This document shows, piece after piece, positions 5,528 to 6,852 of a DNA stretch of 6,852 nt. Made by a program: the position numbers and the translations under genes. The stretch's first letter is position 1, and every line of letters begins with the position of its first letter. The DNA is taken from the NCBI GenBank assembly GCA_004554205.1, contig SFNH01000100.1:1-6852 (forward strand), in the 5' to 3' direction. Below the pieces are notes generated by a model. It made no database searches. It had not been told where the DNA came from and saw only the letters and a list, made by a program, of their open reading frames with translations. Source of the stretch: Clostridium sp. Its GTDB lineage: Bacteria > Bacillota > Clostridia > Lachnospirales > Lachnospiraceae.

Positions 5528-6736
5528 CTATACGATCGTCTGGAAGTATTCGTAGCCGTCCGCCTGATAATTCCTTACCAGCCGCTGAATCTTCTCGGTC
5601 GGCGAGAGCGCCGCTCCGATGGAGACGTCGTGGTTGAAGGAGTTGATGATCGCGGCGAGATATTTGCTCATGTCGGCTTCGAGATACCACTCCCGCTTAA
5701 GGAGCTCCTGGGGGCGGTAGTTTAAGTTGGTTGTGATCACATAATCGATGTATCCCTTATCATAAAAATCGTCAAATTTTTCCAGGCCGCCGGTGAAGAG
5801 GCCGAAGGTGCAGCAGATGATGACCTTGTCCGCCCTTTTCTCCTTGAGTTCCTTTGCGGTGTCGAGCATGCTCTCGCCGGAGGAGATCATATCATCAATG
5901 ATCAGCACGGTCTTGCCCTCCACGGAGGAACCCAGGAATTCGTGCGCGACGATCGGGTTTCGCCCGTCTACCACCTTTGAGTAGTCGCGGCGCTTGTAAA
6001 ACATTCCCATGTCCACGCTTAAGTTGTTTGCCAGATACACAGCGCGGTTCATGGCGCCCTCATCGGGGCTTATGACCATCAGGTGGTCTTTGTCGATCTT
6101 TAAGGATCTGTCGTGTGCAAACAGGGTCTTTACAAACTGGTAGGTGGGCATGAAGTTGTCAAAGCCGCTTAATGGAATCGCGTTCTGCACGCGGGGATCG
6201 TGCGCGTCGAAGGTGATGATGTTTGAGACGCCCATTGAAACCAGCTCTTTAAGCGACATGGCGCAGTCTAAGGACTCACGTTTTGTCCGCTTGTGTTGGC
6301 GCCCCTCATACAAAAACGGCATAATGACGTTGACACGGTGCGCCGTGGCGACGGAGGCCCCGATGATCCGCTTGAGATCCTCAAAATGGTCGTCCGGGGA
6401 CATATGGTTGGTATAGCCGCACACGGTGTAGGGAATGCTGTAGTTGGTCACGTCAACCATGACAAACAAATCTGTGCCGCGGACGGATTCCCTGATGATG
6501 CCCTTTGCCTCGCCGGAACCAAACCTCGGACAATCGCATTTTAACAGATAGGAATCCACATCGTAGCCGCGGTAATTCAAGTCTTCCTGGCGGCGCAGAA
6601 GCTCCTCTGTGTCATTTCTCCGGAAAGTCACAATATGGCTGTCCACTTTCTGCGCAAGCTCAAGACAGCTTTTCAGGGCAGCGATCTTTAATGGCGCTAC
6701 CGGAAGCACATCGTTAAATACATAGTTATTTGCCAT
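5528..6736 (-). CDS. prs: Ribose-phosphate pyrophosphokinase, long divergent form
   Basis: Makes PRPP from ribose 5-phosphate and ATP for nucleotide, histidine and tryptophan synthesis. The 402-residue product is much longer than the usual roughly 315. Recognisable parts are GSGEAKG and ESVRGTDLFV (73-92, where standard Prs has a similar 'xxDGE...ESVRG' element), NVIMPFLYEGRQHKR (136-150), the metal-binding-type loop FDAHD (176-180), SPDEGAMNRA (223-232), the flexible-loop KRRD (248-251), and the PRPP loop VLIIDDMISSGES (277-289). Extra sequence occurs around 97-120 and at the C-terminus. The frame is open 11 codons further upstream, but the ATG at 6736 is preferred because AGAAGGAG (complement of 6745-6752) lies 8 bases before it and is otherwise inside the coding region. 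It is transcribed toward pgeF from its own promoter. Confidence 0.88.
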   Translation of the reverse strand: MANNYVFNDVLPVAPLKIAALKSCLELAQKVDSHIVTFRRNDTEELLRRQEDLNYRGYDVDSYLLKCDCPRFGSGEAKGIIRESVRGTDLFVMVDVTNYSIPYTVCGYTNHMSPDDHFEDLKRIIGASVATAHRVNVIMPFLYEGRQHKRTKRESLDCAMSLKELVSMGVSNIITFDAHDPRVQNAIPLSGFDNFMPTYQFVKTLFAHDRSLKIDKDHLMVISPDEGAMNRAVYLANNLSVDMGMFYKRRDYSKVVDGRNPIVAHEFLGSSVEGKTVLIIDDMISSGESMLDTAKELKEKRADKVIICCTFGLFTGGLEKFDDFYDKGYIDYVITTNLNYRPQELLKREWYLEADMSKYLAAIINSFNHDVSIGAALSPTEKIQRLVRNYQADGYEYFQTIV

Positions 6737-6768
6737 GACAAGCACTCCTTCTAAAATTGTCCATATCA

Positions 6769-6798
6769 TTTATACCATTGATGAAAGGTTACCGTCAA
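6769..6798 (-). promoter_or_regulatory. Sigma-A-type promoter for prs with extended -10
   Basis: On the minus strand TTGACG (6798-6793) is followed after 18 bp by TATAAA (6774-6769), with TG one base upstream of the -10 (TGgTATAAA). The predicted start near 6762 gives a leader of about 25 nt with room only for the ribosome binding site, so no structured leader or PRPP/purine riboswitch is visible in front of this gene. Confidence 0.75.
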
Positions 6799-6852
6799 TA
6801 GAATACGCCGCATTTTGTCGAAAAAGAAGTGACAGTTCAGCGTAGGACTTTT

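Noticed and set aside
6737..6769. 11-residue N-terminal extension of Prs
   Set aside because: It would place the ribosome binding site inside the coding sequence, and its start would sit on the -10 promoter element.
6799..6852. Possible start of another gene or riboswitch at the right edge
   Set aside because: Only 54 bases remain, with no ribosome binding site, start codon context or strong hairpin that I can support.

Overview
The window is an ordinary translation and ribosome-biogenesis neighbourhood from a Gram-positive bacterium of the class Clostridia. The best guess is a Lachnospiraceae-type organism of moderately high GC. This rests on the gene order rimM-trmD-rplS-lepB-rbgA-rnhB-yraN-pgeF, strong AGGAGG-type ribosome binding sites, GTG starts, sigma-A-type promoters, and a long clostridial-looking Prs protein. 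The genus cannot be fixed from the sequence alone.

Layout: rimM (16-528) and trmD (539-1270) form a tight pair in which the Shine-Dalgarno of trmD overlaps the rimM stop. A 528-bp gap follows, where rplS would usually come much sooner. Most of the gap is a GC-rich imperfect palindrome (about 1283-1514). After it come short hairpins and direct repeats, then an AT-rich promoter with an extended -10 (1659-1687), and a roughly 105-nt leader in front of rplS (1799-2146). A perfect 10-bp hairpin with a GAAA loop, ending in T-rich sequence, separates rplS from lepB (2216-2764). Then follow rbgA (2780-3649), rnhB (3633-4271, overlapping rbgA), yraN (4297-4647) and pgeF (4671-5522). On the opposite strand a long, divergent ribose-phosphate pyrophosphokinase gene (5528-6736) converges on pgeF with only 5 bp between the stops. 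It has its own promoter at the right end.

Functionally, rimM, rplS and rbgA serve 30S and 50S assembly and structure, and trmD protects the reading frame by methylating G37 of tRNA. lepB processes exported proteins, rnhB removes ribonucleotides from DNA, yraN is a conserved nuclease-fold protein of uncertain role, and pgeF acts on nucleosides or as a peptidoglycan editing factor. prs makes PRPP for nucleotide synthesis.

I found no defence system, phage, CRISPR array or new gene cassette. The parts not explained by ordinary genes are the long palindrome and the elements around the rplS promoter and leader. These are the main points for follow-up.
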